The notes: generated by a model not told the origin, from the letters alone. A stretch of 64,000 nt of DNA from Gaoshiqia sp050178015 (GCA_050178015.1 JBFXGM010000001.1:179206-243205); one strand, 5' to 3'. Positions 23,810 to 33,262 are shown, counted from the first letter of the stretch. Numbers and translations are program-made.

Positions 23810-24904
23810 ATGGGAGAATTAAGATTAATGAAGGGGAACGAGGTGATTGCCGAGGCAGCCATCCGCTGTGGTTGCGACGGTTACTTTGGCTACCCGATCA
23901 CCCCTCAGTCGGAAGTAATGGAAACCTTAATGGCCCGTGAACCCTGGGACGAAACCGGTATGGTAGTGCTACAGGCCGAAAGTGAAGTAGCCTCCATCAA
24001 CATGGTTTACGGCGCTGCCGGTAGCGGTAAAAAAGTGATGACATCCTCGTCCAGCCCGGGTATCAGTTTGATGGCCGAGGGCATATCGTACATTGCCGGG
24101 GCCGAACTTCCCTGTGTCATCGTGAACGTGCAACGTGGCGGTCCGGGGCTGGGTACCATCCAGCCTTCACAGGCCGATTATTTTCAATCGACCAAAGGCG
24201 GTGGCCACGGCGACTATAAACTCATCGTGCTGGCACCGGCATCGGTCCAGGAGATGAACGATTTTGTAGAACTGGCCTTTCAACTGGCCTTCAAATACCG
24301 TAACCCGGCCATGATCCTATCGGATGGCGCCATTGGCCAGATGATGGAAAAAGTGGTACTTGGCGACTTTCAACCCCGCCTGACTGCCGAAGAAATAAAA
24401 GCCAGGTACGGCTCGTGGGCAACCACCGGTAAAACCCCCGACCGCGACTACAACATTATTACTTCTCTGGAGCTGAATTCTGAAAAAATGGAAGAAAACA
24501 ACCTTCGTTTTCAGGAAAAATACCGGACTATGGAAGAGGAAGAAGTACGCTACGAAATGATTGAATGCGAGGATGCCGACTATGTACTTGTTGCCTTTGG
24601 ATCATCGGCCCGGATTTGCCAAAAATCGGTTGATATTGCGCGGGCAAAAGGCTTGAAAGTTGGCCTGCTCCGCCCCATTACGCTATTCCCTTTCCCGAAA
24701 AAGCCCATTGCCGAACTGGCCAAACGGGTAAAAGGTTTCCTGACCGTGGAAATGAACGCCGGGCAAATGATCGAAGATGTTCAATTGGCCGTTGGGTGCT
24801 CCGGAAATAACGTTCCGGTAAAACACTTTGGCCGGATGGGCGGAATTATCCCCACCCCGGGTGAAGTAGCAGAAGCGTTGGAACAAAAATTAATTGGAGG
24901 GTAA
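23810..24904 (+). CDS. 2-oxoacid:ferredoxin oxidoreductase, alpha subunit (VorB/KorA type)
   Basis: 364 residues. The N-terminal pyrimidine-binding domain carries CDGYFGYPITPQSEVMETLM, then GAAGSGKKVMTSSSSPGISLMAEGISYIAGAELPCVIVNVQRGGPGLGTIQPSQADY. The C-terminal part is the second transketolase-like domain (VLVAFGSSARICQKSVDIARAKGLKVGLLRPITLFPFP). It forms the catalytic core with the beta subunit, oxidatively decarboxylating a 2-oxo acid to its acyl-CoA or, with low-potential electrons, carboxylating it. Such genes are commonly annotated as 3-methyl-2-oxobutanoate dehydrogenase VorB, but 2-oxoglutarate enzymes look the same, so the substrate is left open. Confidence 0.9.
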   Translation: MGELRLMKGNEVIAEAAIRCGCDGYFGYPITPQSEVMETLMAREPWDETGMVVLQAESEVASINMVYGAAGSGKKVMTSSSSPGISLMAEGISYIAGAELPCVIVNVQRGGPGLGTIQPSQADYFQSTKGGGHGDYKLIVLAPASVQEMNDFVELAFQLAFKYRNPAMILSDGAIGQMMEKVVLGDFQPRLTAEEIKARYGSWATTGKTPDRDYNIITSLELNSEKMEENNLRFQEKYRTMEEEEVRYEMIECEDADYVLVAFGSSARICQKSVDIARAKGLKVGLLRPITLFPFPKKPIAELAKRVKGFLTVEMNAGQMIEDVQLAVGCSGNNVPVKHFGRMGGIIPTPGEVAEALEQKLIGG

Positions 24905-24907
24905 CAC

Positions 24908-25705
24908 ATGGATGTAGCAGAAATTATAAAACCAGAAAACCTGGTTTACCAAAAACCAAACTTACTGACCAACAACACAATGCATTACTGCCCGGGCTGT
25001 AGCCACGGGGTGGTGCACAAACTGTTGGCCGAGGTGATCGAGGAGCTGGATATCCAGGAAAAAACCATCGGTGTTTCGCCGGTTGGTTGCAGTGTGTTTG
25101 CTTACAATTACATCAGCATCGACTGGCAGGAAGCCGCTCACGGACGGGCGCCGGCAGTTGCTACGGGCATCTCGCGCGTTAACCCCGACAAGGTGGTCTT
25201 CACTTACCAGGGCGACGGCGACCTGGCATCCATTGGAACGGCAGAAATCATGCATGCCTGCAACCGGGGTGAAAATCTGGTTGTCATCTTCATCAACAAT
25301 GCCATTTATGGCATGACCGGCGGACAAATGGCCCCGACCACCCTGCTCGGACAGGTGACTGCCACCACGCCCTGTGGCCGCGACCTGGACAGAAACGGTT
25401 ACCCCCTGAAAATTACCGAACTGATTGGGCAGTTGCCGGGAACATCATACGTCAGCCGGCAATCGGTACACACGCCAGCAGCTTCGCGCAAGTGCAAAAA
25501 AGCCATTAAAAAAGCCTTTGAAAACGCGCTTGCCAAAAAAGGAACTTCCTTTGTTGAAGTAGTTTCGACCTGCAACTCGGGCTGGCGCATGACACCGATA
25601 GAAGCTAATACATGGATGGAAGAAAACATGTTCCCGTTTTTTCCGGTGGGCGATATCAAAGATGCAGAAAAAGCAGGCCCGGAGGCCTATACCAAGAAAA
25701 ATTAA
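24908..25705 (+). CDS. 2-oxoacid:ferredoxin oxidoreductase, beta subunit (TPP-binding)
   Basis: 265 residues. The thiamine-diphosphate-binding motif is YQGDGDLASIGTAEIMHACNRGENLVVIFINNAIYGMTGGQM (GDGD through NN, near residues 100-140), and HYCPGCSHGVVHK at the N-terminus is typical of beta subunits of this family. Only scattered cysteines (about residues 27, 30 and 60) are seen, so clusters reside mainly in the ferredoxin subunit. It follows the alpha subunit by three bases. Confidence 0.92.
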   Translation: MDVAEIIKPENLVYQKPNLLTNNTMHYCPGCSHGVVHKLLAEVIEELDIQEKTIGVSPVGCSVFAYNYISIDWQEAAHGRAPAVATGISRVNPDKVVFTYQGDGDLASIGTAEIMHACNRGENLVVIFINNAIYGMTGGQMAPTTLLGQVTATTPCGRDLDRNGYPLKITELIGQLPGTSYVSRQSVHTPAASRKCKKAIKKAFENALAKKGTSFVEVVSTCNSGWRMTPIEANTWMEENMFPFFPVGDIKDAEKAGPEAYTKKN

Positions 25706-25716
25706 AACCGAAGACC

Positions 25717-26268
25717 ATGACAGAAGAAATCATTATAGCCGGTTTTGGCGGACAAGGTGTTCTCTCGATGGGGAAAATTTTAGCGTATTCAGGTGTGATG
25801 CAGGGGCAGGAAGTAACCTGGTTTCCTTCGTACGGGCCCGAGATGCGCGGTGGTACGGCAAACGTGTCGGTCATCTTAAGCGACAGCCGCATCAGTTCGC
25901 CCATCCTGCACGAGTTCGACACGGCCATCATCCTCAACCAGCAGTCGATGGACAAGTTTGAAAAGACCGTAAAACCAGGTGGTGTGTTGCTCTACGACCC
26001 GAACGGGATTGTTCATCCGCCCTCACGAATCGATATCAATATTTACAAAATTGAAGGCACCAAAATTGCCGCCGACATGGGCAACGTAAAAACCTTCAAC
26101 ATGGTAGTGCTGGGCGCCTACCTGAAAGCCAAACCGGTGGTAAAAATGGAGAGCATCAAAAAAGGGCTGGAAAAGTCGCTGCCCGAACGCCACCACAAAC
26201 TCATTCCACTGAACCTGCAAGCCATTGAAGCCGGGGTTGACCATTTGGAAGTAGTGCAGGAAGTATAA
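25717..26268 (+). CDS. 2-oxoacid:ferredoxin oxidoreductase, gamma subunit
   Basis: 183 residues from ATG 25717, beginning MTEEIIIAGFGGQGVLSMGKIL with the glycine-rich GFGGQGV of the family's gamma domain; PSYGPEMRGGTANVSVILSD is the second diagnostic motif. This domain binds CoA and packs on the catalytic core. It lies 11 bases after the beta subunit and is the last gene of the operon, followed by a strong terminator. Confidence 0.92.
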   Translation: MTEEIIIAGFGGQGVLSMGKILAYSGVMQGQEVTWFPSYGPEMRGGTANVSVILSDSRISSPILHEFDTAIILNQQSMDKFEKTVKPGGVLLYDPNGIVHPPSRIDINIYKIEGTKIAADMGNVKTFNMVVLGAYLKAKPVVKMESIKKGLEKSLPERHHKLIPLNLQAIEAGVDHLEVVQEV

Positions 26269-26293
26269 GCATTACACAAACGATATAACAGAG

Positions 26294-26326
26294 AAGCCGC
26301 TCTCCCGAAAGGAAGCGGCTTTTTTA
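26294..26326 (+). terminator. Intrinsic terminator of the oxidoreductase operon
   Basis: Stem AAGCCGCT (26294-26301) and AGCGGCTT (26314-26321) with a 12-base loop, followed by a T run. The convergent kinase gene ends just beyond. Confidence 0.85.
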
Positions 26327-26344
26327 TCCCTAAAATTGTTACCA

Positions 26345-29300
26345 CTATTGCTTGATTGGCAAATAAAACCTGAAAGTAGTGCCCTTTCCCTCCTCCGATT
26401 GAAGTTCGATATGGCCCCCCATCAGTTCCAACAGGTTTTTGGTGATGGAAAGCCCCAGGCCTGTTCCGCCGTAAATCCGCGAAGTACTCATCTGGGCTTG
26501 CCGGAATCGTTCGAATATATGGGATTGGTCCTTTTCAGGAATGCCAATACCCGTGTCCGAAACAATAAAAGTAACCTGCCCGTCTTCCACCTCACTGACA
26601 CCAAAAACAATTTCCCCAACGGCTGTAAATTTGACAGCATTGCTCAATAAATTGCCAAGTATTTGTGACAACCGGTACTCATCGGCAGAGATGGTCTGTG
26701 TTTCAAATCCGGGTAATAGACGAAGGTTCACAAGTCCTTTCCCGTCTTCAGCCAGTCGGCGCGCAAACTGGGTGTGCAGCCGCTGAAGCATCGGACCAAG
26801 AACTACAGGGGCAAAATTGATGGCTACCTGGCCGGTTTCCAACTTCGAAGCGTCGAGCACATCGTTGATGATTTCTAGCAGCCCTTCGGCGCTTTTGTTG
26901 ATAATCAGCGAGAACTCCTGCTTCTTGTCTGCTGCCATTTGCTGATCACTCACCAGCATTTCGGTGAAGCCAAGAATGACATTGAGCGGGGTACGTATCT
27001 CATGGCTCATGTTGGCCAGGAAGGCCGACTTAAGCCGCTCACTTTCTTCGGCTTTCTCTTTTGCTTCTACCAACTCGCGGATCATTTGTTTACGTCCGGT
27101 AATATCTTCTTTGATCCCAATATAGTTGGTTATCTCCCCGTTGTCACCAATGATCGGCGATATGATCGCTTTTTCCCAATACAGTTCGCCCGATTTCTTC
27201 CGGTTACGGAATTCGCCCACCCAATTCTGTCCCGATTTAATAACCTGCCACAGATGGTGATAGAATTCGGCTGTATGCAGCCCCGAGCTATTGATGGACA
27301 TATTTTTACGAATAGCCTCATCAAGCCGGTAACCGGTTACTTCAGTAAACTTTGGATTAACGTATTCGATTTGGCCTTCGGGATCAGTAATAACAATGCT
27401 TATCGGGTTTTGCTGAATAGCCTGGTTGAATAATTGCAACCGTCTCTCTGCTTCCTTTTTTGCGCTCACGTCGTGAATAATGGAATGCAGGCAATCGGTG
27501 CCCTGGAATTTTATCAGGCTCGAGAATACTTCAACATCACGTACCGAACCGCTCGCCAAGCGATGCCTGAATTCGAAATGAATTGTCCGTTCCCGCTTTG
27601 CACGTTCCAATTCGGCCTGAACCTGTGCTTCATTTAAGGTATTAATTTGCTGAATAGTCATCCTCTTCAGTTCATCCACCGACCAACCGTAAAATCGGGC
27701 TGCCGCTGGGTTCGCATTCAGGATCGTCCCATCTACCGGGTGGATGATCAGCTTGACCGCCGAGTGGTTTTCAAACAGGTTCCGGTAATTTTCTTCACTC
27801 ACCCGCAGGGCCTGCATGGCCTCAATTCGTTGCGAAACATCTTGTGCCAACACCAACCGGGCCGGTTTTCCTTCATAGTCGATCAAGTGCGAAATGATGT
27901 CCGCATGAATTATCTCGCCATTCTTTTTCAGGTGGCGCCATACTCCGGCATGGTTCAGTTTCGACCTGGTTTCTTCCACATCCTGAAGCAAAGACTGAAC
28001 ATCTTCAACGGGACGGATATCTTTCAGTGTCATCCGCATGAATTCCTCCCGGGTATATCCGTATTGTTCGATAGCTGCGGGGTTGACCATCAGGATCTTC
28101 AGGTTTTCAGGATCATAAATCCACATCGGCATGGGATTGTTTTCAAACAGGTATTTGTAGCGTTCCTCACTCCTCTCCAGGGCCTTCCTCGATTGCAGCC
28201 GCTCAGTGATATCCCGCGTGATGCCCAGGTTTCCGATCCATTTTCCTTGTCCATCATACAATTTGGCACCAAAAGTCTCGCCAGAGAAGTATCTGCCCCC
28301 TTTTGTCTTGTAATCTGCAACATACAGTTTACTACCTCCGGGAACGTTTTCATCAAATATTTTCTTTCCAGCCTTATCGAACATTCCGGCTGAAGCATAT
28401 AAAACCTCTGCGCTCTTTCCGATCAATTCGTCAGGTTCATAACCATAGGTTTGTTTAACTCCCTCATTGGCCAAAACGATTTGCCGGTTCGTATCGGTGA
28501 TGACGATCCCGTCGGAAATGGCATTAAACATCGTTTCGAAAAGCTTCTTCTGGGCATCAAGCGCCTGCTGCTGCCGAACCTCTTCGGTCATATCACGAAA
28601 AACCAGTACCACTCCTTGCAATTGGCCGGTATCTGTCCAAATCGGTGCACCACTGTCGGCAATCGGGTACTCCACGCCGTTCCTGGAAATCAACACCGTG
28701 TGATTGGCTAAACCAACAATTGCACCTTCGCGGATAACTCTTTTTACGGGACATTCAACCGAACTTCGTGACTGTTCATTAACGATGTGGAACACTTCCC
28801 CAATATCTTTATTCCGGGCTTCAAGTTCTGTCCAACCCGTCAGCTTCTCGGCGACTGGATTCATCAGTTGTACCCGCGCGTTCAAATCGGTAGTGATCAC
28901 AGCATCGCCAATGCTGTACAAGGTAGTACGGTATAAACGCTCGCTTTCTTTTACTTGCTTTTCGCCCAGCAATCGTTTTTCCTCATTGCCCAACAGCACG
29001 CCAATCATCAGTGTTGCAAAGGGAAAAACCAACAGAATAGGCAACCATATTTTACCGATAATCTCGGGTCCCGAAGGCAACAGCAACTGTGAGCCCAACA
29101 TAAAAAAGTGAGCCACCATGCCAATACCCCAAAGAGGCAAAAGTCTTATTTTTTCGGGTTTATTATCGTACAGATAACGGAACAACGCGCCTGCCAGCGC
29201 ACAAAAAACAATGGTCGCCAAACCAGCCCAAACGCCCGTACCGCCCAGCGAAACGCGATATAATGCAGTCAATGCAACGGTAACAATCACAGCAAGTTTA

Positions 29301-29527
29301 CCCCCAAACAGTCCGGCCAGTACCATTACAATCGACCGGCCATCATAAAAAACCCCGGGCTCAAGGGTAAAAGGCATGTTCATCCCGGCAATGGCTATAC
29401 CGGCATAAATAAGGCCGGACACCAGCTGAAACACCTTCCCTCTCGATCTGAACAAGCGGATTGCCAACCCTTGCAATAAGCTCATGGAAATTAGCAAGGC
29501 TGCATTTTGTATTAATTGAATCACCAT
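26345..29527 (-). CDS. LytS-type membrane sensor histidine kinase with five PAS domains
   Basis: 1060 residues from ATG 29527 (MVIQLIQNAALLISMSLLQGL). The order is a 5TM Lyt-type sensor (~1-185, with MNMPFTLEPGVFYDGRSIVMVLAGLFGGKLA); five PAS/PAC units starting near YRTTLYSIGDAVITTD, LFETMFNAISDGIVITD, YKYLFENNPMPMWIYD, YRNLFENHSAVKLIIHP and LFNQAIQQNPISIVITD; a HisKA domain (SAFLANMSHEIRTPLNVILGF); and an HATPase (NLLSNAVKFT, DTGIGIPEKD, GGTGLGLSI). There is no receiver domain, so it needs a separate response regulator, and none is adjacent. The signal is unknown. The upstream gap 29528-29809 shows nothing beyond a likely divergent promoter area. Confidence 0.93.
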   Translation of the reverse strand: MVIQLIQNAALLISMSLLQGLAIRLFRSRGKVFQLVSGLIYAGIAIAGMNMPFTLEPGVFYDGRSIVMVLAGLFGGKLAVIVTVALTALYRVSLGGTGVWAGLATIVFCALAGALFRYLYDNKPEKIRLLPLWGIGMVAHFFMLGSQLLLPSGPEIIGKIWLPILLVFPFATLMIGVLLGNEEKRLLGEKQVKESERLYRTTLYSIGDAVITTDLNARVQLMNPVAEKLTGWTELEARNKDIGEVFHIVNEQSRSSVECPVKRVIREGAIVGLANHTVLISRNGVEYPIADSGAPIWTDTGQLQGVVLVFRDMTEEVRQQQALDAQKKLFETMFNAISDGIVITDTNRQIVLANEGVKQTYGYEPDELIGKSAEVLYASAGMFDKAGKKIFDENVPGGSKLYVADYKTKGGRYFSGETFGAKLYDGQGKWIGNLGITRDITERLQSRKALERSEERYKYLFENNPMPMWIYDPENLKILMVNPAAIEQYGYTREEFMRMTLKDIRPVEDVQSLLQDVEETRSKLNHAGVWRHLKKNGEIIHADIISHLIDYEGKPARLVLAQDVSQRIEAMQALRVSEENYRNLFENHSAVKLIIHPVDGTILNANPAAARFYGWSVDELKRMTIQQINTLNEAQVQAELERAKRERTIHFEFRHRLASGSVRDVEVFSSLIKFQGTDCLHSIIHDVSAKKEAERRLQLFNQAIQQNPISIVITDPEGQIEYVNPKFTEVTGYRLDEAIRKNMSINSSGLHTAEFYHHLWQVIKSGQNWVGEFRNRKKSGELYWEKAIISPIIGDNGEITNYIGIKEDITGRKQMIRELVEAKEKAEESERLKSAFLANMSHEIRTPLNVILGFTEMLVSDQQMAADKKQEFSLIINKSAEGLLEIINDVLDASKLETGQVAINFAPVVLGPMLQRLHTQFARRLAEDGKGLVNLRLLPGFETQTISADEYRLSQILGNLLSNAVKFTAVGEIVFGVSEVEDGQVTFIVSDTGIGIPEKDQSHIFERFRQAQMSTSRIYGGTGLGLSITKNLLELMGGHIELQSEEGKGTTFRFYLPIKQ

Positions 29528-29809
29528 ATCAAGAGGAGTTGAATCGTATTTCGCACTACATAACAAATCTTAAAAGTGCTAAAGATAAATAAAATACCCA
29601 CTTTTCAAGTATCCATCTTTCCTTTCGTTTGCCATGCAAATTTTGCAGCAGAACGTATATGCCACTGAAAATGTTCCAATTCAACTTATTCATGTAATCC
29701 TTAAACGCGGGGCACATTTTTTTTTGACGACAAATGCCGACGCAACTTTTTTGTAAATTTGAACATCATTTAATCGTTTGATTTCAATCCCTACCCCAAA
29801 ATCTGTTAA

Positions 29810-30403
29810 ATGAGAACAATTTACCTTCTGCTGTTGCTGCTTCTGTTTTCAGCAGTTTCAAACGCGCAAAAGCCGTCCGAAAAAATAGGTGCCTATTATC
29901 GTTTTGCCGTAGAAAACAATCTGTTCAGAAGCGATGAGCTAATTGGCGGGCCGGGTTACGGCGGCAACGGCTCGTTTGCGATCGGTATTGGCTACGAAAA
30001 AAAATTGACCGGCGCCCTTTATTTTGTAACAGGACTTGAATATTCAAGAAACGATATTCGAGTTTCTCCCGCACCAAATCCCGAGATTGACTGGTACGAG
30101 TGCGAGGCAGACATCCATCTGCTTTCCATTCCCCTATATGGCAAGCTGGTTTTTCTCAGGTATTTCTATCTTCAGGCAGGCCCACTCATCGATTTTCAGT
30201 TAAACAAATCCGATCAGAGCATCGACGACCAAACGGGCATTGGCGCAGGATTCGGATTGGGGGCCAGCCTGCCCGTCAAAAAGCTGGAAATCAGGTTTGG
30301 CCCATTTTGCAAAAGCCACACCCTCATTCCCTTCAACCGAGAAAGACACCAGCAGCACCTGTGGGAAAGCGGTTTCACGTTCGGGCTGAACTACTGTTTT
30401 TAG
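29810..30403 (+). CDS. Outer-membrane beta-barrel protein
   Basis: 197 residues with signal peptide MRTIYLLLLLLLFSAVSNAQ. The mature protein alternates aromatic and polar residues in strand-length runs (GSFAIGIGYEKKLTGALYFVTGLEYSRNDI; LLSIPLYGKLVFLRYFYLQAGPLIDFQL; LWESGFTFGLNYCF) and ends in an aromatic residue, fitting the small porin-like/PorT-type OMP_b-brl families of Bacteroidota. No specific function can be assigned. It is monocistronic. Confidence 0.78.
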   Translation: MRTIYLLLLLLLFSAVSNAQKPSEKIGAYYRFAVENNLFRSDELIGGPGYGGNGSFAIGIGYEKKLTGALYFVTGLEYSRNDIRVSPAPNPEIDWYECEADIHLLSIPLYGKLVFLRYFYLQAGPLIDFQLNKSDQSIDDQTGIGAGFGLGASLPVKKLEIRFGPFCKSHTLIPFNRERHQQHLWESGFTFGLNYCF

Positions 30404-30557
30404 CAGTCGCCTGTAAAATCCGGGATTCCGGCATAGGCTTTGCCCCATTTAGGATGAGGTAGATTTTCGTCCAAATTCCTACTATTTGGTTGGATTCGGC
30501 AAATATTTCCTACCAAAATGCAGGATATGCAAATCAGTTCATTATAAACCAAATCGT

Positions 30558-30794
30558 ATGGCTATTCAAAGTGCTATTAAATTTATCCGGGAGTCGCAAG
30601 TGAACCCCGAGTTGCGGAAAACGATCAATCAAAGTCCGCCAACAGAAATTTTCGACAAGCTGGCCGACATAGGTTATGAATTTACGATGGAAGAATTTGA
30701 GGAGGCCGTAAATATGCTGCATGTAAAATGTCAGTTTGAAGAGGATGCAAACCGCCTGATGCAAACCAAGCTTTGGTTCACCATGCAATTTTAA
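30558..30794 (+). CDS. Nif11-like small protein
   Basis: 78 residues from ATG 30558. The pattern SAIKFIRESQVNPELRKTINQ ... FDKLADIGYEFTMEEFEEAVN matches the Nif11 domain (helix, 'dpeLr', then 'a.e.Gy.ft.eEl..a'). Nif11-type domains are found in nitrogenase-associated proteins and as leader parts of some ribosomally made, modified peptides (NHLP family). Here no C-terminal Gly-Gly motif, core peptide or modification enzyme is visible, so it is an orphan Nif11-like protein. An earlier in-frame start at 30486 would add 24 unrelated residues. Confidence 0.7.
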   Translation: MAIQSAIKFIRESQVNPELRKTINQSPPTEIFDKLADIGYEFTMEEFEEAVNMLHVKCQFEEDANRLMQTKLWFTMQF

Positions 30795-31047
30795 CGGCGC
30801 ACCAAGAGTTGCAAGTCGTCTAAATCACCCACGATTGGATGGAATATCCTCTCGGAGCATTTATACAGCCACCAACTTGAACTATCGAATAAAACAAGAA
30901 CTATTCATCAAAAATTTATTCCCCAGGTTTCCTCCATTTTTTTGTTTTATTTTGAATATTAAAAGATCTTATTATCCTAACCTATTCATATTCCCTCCGT
31001 ATGATTGACCATATGATGATTGCGATATTAATAAAAATGACAGGATT

Positions 31048-31773
31048 ATGAGAAAACATCTATTAACTTTAATGCTCGCTACCATTTTTGTGGGCACGGC
31101 CTTAGCCCAAAGTAGCCAAATTCCGTTAATCGGATCAAAGGCGCCCTCCTTCACTGCACAAACCACCACCGGCGATTTAAAATTCCCCGAAGATTTCGGT
31201 AAAAACTGGAAAATTCTGTTCAGCCACCCCAAAGATTTTACGCCGGTATGCTCTTCCGAACTTCTTGAACTGGCCTTTATGCAAAGTGAATTTGAACAGC
31301 TGGGGGTCAAATTGGCGGTAATTTCAACCGACAACCTTTCGCAACACAATATGTGGAAAAACCATTTGGAAGAACTTGATTACAAAGGGAGAGGACTGCA
31401 AAAAATTAACTTTCCACTGATCGACGACCAAAGTATGGCCATCTCCAAAATGTATGGCATGTTGCATGCTCCTACGTCCACCAGCCGCGACATCCGGGGA
31501 GTCTATATTATTGACTCCGAGAACATTGTCCGGTCGGTCAATTTCTATCCCATCCAGATTGGCCGCAACCTGAATGAGATTGAACGGATTGTGATCGCCC
31601 TGCAAACCTCCGACGAAACCCAAATGCTGACTCCTGCAAACTGGGTGAAAGGCGAAGATGTAATGGTGCCGCACTTGCCGTACCGCGAAGAAGAACTGGC
31701 CACCAACCCTGAGCTGAAAAATCAATACTACAATGTGGGAAACCGAATGTGGTTCAAAAAAATGAAGGATTGA
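31048..31773 (+). CDS. Exported 1-Cys peroxiredoxin (Prx6 type)
   Basis: 241 residues. Signal peptide MRKHLLTLMLATIFVGTALAQ, then a Prx6-like domain: IGSKAPSFTAQTTTGDLKFPEDFGKNWKILFSHPKDFTPVCSSELLE with the peroxidatic Cys in PVCSSE (~66), and a long C-terminal extension (MLTPANWVKGEDVMVPHLPYREEE) typical of the Prx6 group. It is the only cysteine, so the enzyme is 1-Cys. It would reduce peroxides in the periplasm, where its reductant is unclear. Most Prx6 members are cytoplasmic, making the signal peptide noteworthy. Confidence 0.88.
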   Translation: MRKHLLTLMLATIFVGTALAQSSQIPLIGSKAPSFTAQTTTGDLKFPEDFGKNWKILFSHPKDFTPVCSSELLELAFMQSEFEQLGVKLAVISTDNLSQHNMWKNHLEELDYKGRGLQKINFPLIDDQSMAISKMYGMLHAPTSTSRDIRGVYIIDSENIVRSVNFYPIQIGRNLNEIERIVIALQTSDETQMLTPANWVKGEDVMVPHLPYREEELATNPELKNQYYNVGNRMWFKKMKD

Positions 31774-31835
31774 CAGCGTTATGATTTGAAAAACAGGACA
31801 TTTTTCAATCGTTTTTAACAACAATTAAACAGTGG

Positions 31836-31862
31836 GAAAGAGGTGAAAGCCTCTTTCTCATT
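31836..31862 (+). terminator. Terminator after the peroxiredoxin gene
   Basis: GAAAGAGG (31836-31843) pairs with CCTCTTTC (31850-31857) and is followed by a T-rich stretch. Confidence 0.6.
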
Positions 31863-31968
31863 TTATAAACAGCTGGTTTTTCGTTAATAAAAGCGACTAT
31901 TATTGCCATTTCCGTGTTGATATGTCAATCCCTTCATGTATTTTAGGCTTGAACCAAAAATCAAGACC

Positions 31969-33186
31969 ATGAAATCATCCCATGTTATCCTGTTTATTCT
32001 GACAATAAGTTTACCCGTAATGCTCCAGGCACAGGCACACAAGTGGCACGGCACCCACCAGGATGCGCGCTACCCGGATTCAAACCTGCTGGACGATTGG
32101 CCGGAGAACGGATTGACAATGGTGCAAACCTACAGCGGGATCGGCGAAGGTTATGGTTCGCCGTCGATCTCCGAAGAAGGGTTGTTTATTGCCGGGATGC
32201 ACGATTCCACCGGCTACATCTATCATTTTAAACATGATGGAGAACTGGTGTGGAAAACTGCTTACGGACAGGATTTTACGGTCCGCTTTCCCGGTTCGCG
32301 GGGCACACCGACGTTGAATGACGGGAACCTGTATTACTCCGGTGCTCATGGCGATGCTTTTTGCCTGGATATGAAAACCGGCAAAACAATCTGGCAGGTC
32401 AATATTTTTGAAAAATACAACGGGGAACTGATTAAGTGGGGCTACACCGAATCGCCACTAGTATATCGCGATCTGGTAATTTTGCAGCCTGGCGGACCGG
32501 ACGTTTCCTTATGCGCGCTAAATAAACACGATGGGTCGGTGGTGTGGGAAACGGCCTTGGACGGGAATGCCAATGCCTACTGCTCGCCCAAATTAATCGA
32601 ACATAACGACGATACGCTGGTCATGGTCAACCTCGATTTCAACCTGGTTATTTTTGATCCCAACACTGGCAACGTGAGGATGAAGCACCCCCTCACCGAA
32701 AAACGCGGAAACCACTCCAATGAGCCGGTTTATAAAGAAGGTCAGATTTTCTATTCATCAGGCTATGGGGAAGGTTCGGTCATGTTTCAAATAAACGATG
32801 AAAAACAGCGTTTGGACACGTTGTGGCAAAACACAAATTTCGACTCAAAACTAAGTGGCATACAAGTGGTTGACGGACTCATTTACGGAACATCCGACCA
32901 GAAAAAACATTGGGCAGCCATTCGTTGGGATAGCGGCGAAGAAGTATTTACAACCCGCGAAATCAAGCCTGGGTCTTTCGTAATGGCCGACGGGAAATTT
33001 TTCATTTTCACGGAAGATGCGGAAGTAGCATTGGCCAAACCTACCAGCTCCGGGTTCGACATCATCAGCCGCTTCCAAAGCCCTGCCCACCCGGCAGTTC
33101 ATGCGTATGCCCACCCGGTAATCTGGCAAGGCGATTTGTTTTTACGTTTTAACGATCACATTTGGAGATACCGGATTGCCAAATAG
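31969..33186 (+). CDS. Exported PQQ-type beta-propeller protein
   Basis: 405 residues from ATG 31969. Signal peptide MKSSHVILFILTISLPVMLQAQ, then an eight-bladed PQQ/quinoprotein-like propeller: WHGTHQDARYPDSNLLDDWPENG, GELVWKTAYGQDFTVRFPGSRGTPTLNDGNLYYSGAHGDAFCLDMKTGKTIWQVN, NKHDGSVVWETAL. The opening WxGpxrdg..... LL..Wpe.GP pattern matches the PQQ-binding-like proteins common in Bacteroidota and Planctomycetota. These often lack PQQ and act as binding scaffolds. There are no catalytic residues to point to. The role is unknown. Confidence 0.82.
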   Translation: MKSSHVILFILTISLPVMLQAQAHKWHGTHQDARYPDSNLLDDWPENGLTMVQTYSGIGEGYGSPSISEEGLFIAGMHDSTGYIYHFKHDGELVWKTAYGQDFTVRFPGSRGTPTLNDGNLYYSGAHGDAFCLDMKTGKTIWQVNIFEKYNGELIKWGYTESPLVYRDLVILQPGGPDVSLCALNKHDGSVVWETALDGNANAYCSPKLIEHNDDTLVMVNLDFNLVIFDPNTGNVRMKHPLTEKRGNHSNEPVYKEGQIFYSSGYGEGSVMFQINDEKQRLDTLWQNTNFDSKLSGIQVVDGLIYGTSDQKKHWAAIRWDSGEEVFTTREIKPGSFVMADGKFFIFTEDAEVALAKPTSSGFDIISRFQSPAHPAVHAYAHPVIWQGDLFLRFNDHIWRYRIAK

Positions 33187-33208
33187 AATTAAATTCTGCA
33201 TAACAGAA

Positions 33209-33248
33209 AAATCCATCTGCCCTACCGTTTGGCCAGATGGATTTCTTT
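33209..33248. terminator. Bidirectional terminator between convergent genes
   Basis: AAATCCATCTG (33209-33219) pairs perfectly with CAGATGGATTT (33234-33244); T-rich on the right and A-rich on the left, so usable in both directions. Confidence 0.75.
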
Positions 33249-33262
33249 TCAGGAAAACAAGT

